In this document: one piece after another, positions 30,199 through 31,282 of the stretch | Layout: each line of letters starts with the position of its first letter | How positions within the stretch are numbered: position 1 is the first letter of the stretch | IMG/VR virus record: IMGVR_UViG_3300047328_000104 | Location: 1-31,282 of that record | DNA length: 31,282 nucleotides | Reading direction: 5' to 3' (one strand) | DNA from: a virus | Made by a program: the position numbers and the translations under genes | The notes under the pieces: generated by a model | Seen by the model: the letters and a program-made list of their open reading frames with translations, nothing else | Told to the model about the DNA's origin: nothing | The model's database searches: none

Positions 30199-31034
30199 GC
30201 GAGCGCACCGGCACGTGGGCGCAGGCCGTCAAGCGCTGGGAGTCCGAGCGCACCGCGCGCGCCTCGACCAGGCATCGCGATAAGGAAATAACCGACTGGT
30301 TGAGTTTAGGCATGGCGCGCCTGCCGCTCTCGGCCATCAACTCAGACGTGATCGAAGCCGCCCGCAAAAAGCTCCTCGACGGCCGCGCGCCGGCCACCGT
30401 GAATCGTTACATGGCGGTGCTGCGCGCGATTCTGCGCGCCGCGGTGACCTGGGGCTGGATCCAGTACGCGCCCAAAATCACGATCCCGAAGTTGAAGGAT
30501 GCCGAGCCGCGCTTCATTACCCGTGAGCAGTTCGCGCGCCTTCGGGATGCGCTGCCGCCGCACATGCGCCCGATCGCCGAGTTCGCCGTGCTCACGGGCC
30601 TGCGCACCGCGAACATCCGCGAACTCGTCTGGGGCCGCGTGGACTTAGAGCGCGCGCATCTGTGGGTGGGGTCGCTGTCGATGAAGGGAGGCCGTGCCGT
30701 GGGCATCGCGCTGTCGCCCGAAGCGGTGCGGGTACTGCGCGCCATACCCCGCCTCGCCGGCCAGGAGCGGGTGTTCCTTTATGAGGGCAAGCCGCTGATG
30801 CAGTCTTTCGGCAAACGCACTTGGCGTAAAGCGCGCGGGAAAGCCGGCCTTGAGGGATTGCGGTTCCACGACCTCAGGCACACGTGGGCGAGCTGGCTGA
30901 TGCAAGCCGGGGCGCCAAAGTATGCGATTCAGGCGCTTGGCGGTTGGGCGAGCCCCGCGATGGTGGAGCGGTACGCGCACTTGAGCCCGGAGCACTTGAA
31001 GGAATGGGCGGCGATGGCGAAGATCAGTGCATGA
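30042..31034 (+). CDS. int: Tyrosine site-specific integrase
   Basis: The 330-residue recombinase has an N-terminal arm-binding domain (SGSGHYWCRFTLGGRRIQQS), a SAM-like core-binding region (about residues 70-150) and a catalytic domain with R188 (TGLRTANI), K215 (SMKGGR), H276 and R279 (HDLRHTW), W302 in place of the second His (LGGWAS), and the nucleophile Y311 (VERYAHLS). It integrates and excises the phage at att sites. As the outermost recombination gene it marks the likely edge of the prophage; the att site should lie nearby. Confidence 0.92.
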   Translation: MSLYKRSGSGHYWCRFTLGGRRIQQSTGTSDRKCAEEYEQRLQGRIWRETRLGERTGTWAQAVKRWESERTARASTRHRDKEITDWLSLGMARLPLSAINSDVIEAARKKLLDGRAPATVNRYMAVLRAILRAAVTWGWIQYAPKITIPKLKDAEPRFITREQFARLRDALPPHMRPIAEFAVLTGLRTANIRELVWGRVDLERAHLWVGSLSMKGGRAVGIALSPEAVRVLRAIPRLAGQERVFLYEGKPLMQSFGKRTWRKARGKAGLEGLRFHDLRHTWASWLMQAGAPKYAIQALGGWASPAMVERYAHLSPEHLKEWAAMAKISA

Positions 31035-31282
31035 TCGAAAAATCGAAAATGACGATGGTTACGCCGCCGAACTTCGACATGAAGGGCATGACGATTGAGT
31101 TCAGCGATGGGTCGGTGGCGACGGTTGACGATGGCAACGGCACCGGCACCGAATATGAGGTGACTTTCTTGCCGTGGTGGCGGCAATGGCGTCAGTGGCT
31201 ACCGCGCTCGGCGGTGTGGCGAGGGTTCTGGTATGGCGTATTTCACCCGTTCTGGTGGGTCAAAAGCCTGGTACGAAAGTGA
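31031..31282 (+). CDS. 83-residue hypothetical protein
   Basis: The ATG overlaps the integrase stop (ATGA). The product has MIEKSKMTMVTPPNFDMKGM, TIEFSDGSVATVDDGNGTGT and a Trp-rich end (LPWWRQWRQWLP, VFHPFWWVKSLVRK) that could associate with a membrane. It ends with the window. Coupling with the integrase suggests it belongs to the phage. Confidence 0.55.
   Translation: MIEKSKMTMVTPPNFDMKGMTIEFSDGSVATVDDGNGTGTEYEVTFLPWWRQWRQWLPRSAVWRGFWYGVFHPFWWVKSLVRK

Overview
The window looks like most of a temperate podovirus-type prophage in a GC-rich proteobacterium. The evidence is a P22-type head gene set (small and large terminase, a portal of about 720 residues, scaffold, gp5-family coat, gp4-like neck protein and a gp10-like fragment), long tailspike-like genes, a divergent repressor/Cro switch, and a tyrosine integrase with an excisionase-like gene at one end. 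The host cannot be named from sequence alone; codon use and base composition would fit a beta- or gammaproteobacterium. No holin/endolysin, gp7/gp16/gp20-type ejection genes or attachment-site pair is visible, so part of the element is probably outside the window.

Layout. From 1 to 21553 almost everything is on the minus strand. Read in transcription order (right to left) it holds: replication genes (DUF1376, a partner protein and small ORFs, 21553-20009), small DNA-binding, zinc-ribbon and nuclease-like genes and a Q-like late regulator (20008-18438), a GroES-like gene (18441-18028), terminase, portal, scaffold and coat (17886-11607), decoration-like and neck genes (11594-9438), then tail and tailspike genes with carbohydrate-active or carbohydrate-binding domains (9408-1). 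A lone plus-strand secreted-protein gene (21757-22107) sits against this flow. The immunity region (22122-23330) has a Cro-like gene and a repressor facing apart, with two near-identical promoter/operator sequences. From 23329 to 31282 everything is on the plus strand and tightly overlapped: small early genes, a RecE-like nuclease gene, a diversity-generating retroelement (DGR), a J-domain protein, a tRNA-like remnant on the minus strand, then excisionase and integrase.

The main discovery is the complete DGR at 25895-28649. Two paralogous DUF1566/C-type-lectin-like target genes each end in a variable repeat, followed by an Avd-type four-helix protein and a reverse transcriptase. The single template repeat (27414-27512) differs from variable repeat 1 at 19 positions and from variable repeat 2 at 13 positions, and every difference falls on a template adenine. 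The template lies inside the 5' end of the RT reading frame, which has no ATG, GTG or TTG start between the template and the RT domain, so the template appears to be both mutagenic RNA and coding sequence. The targets are on the early/lysogeny side, far from the tail genes and on the opposite strand, and have no obvious signal peptide. That differs from the classic Bordetella phage arrangement and leaves the role of the diversified proteins open.

Other points of interest are a truncated gp10-like gene, a C9 tract that appears to split a coupled ORF, an internal terminator in the late operon, a phage GroES-like protein plus a phage J-domain protein, several short genes tied together by ATGA/GTGA overlaps, and tail-domain repeats shared between different tail genes.
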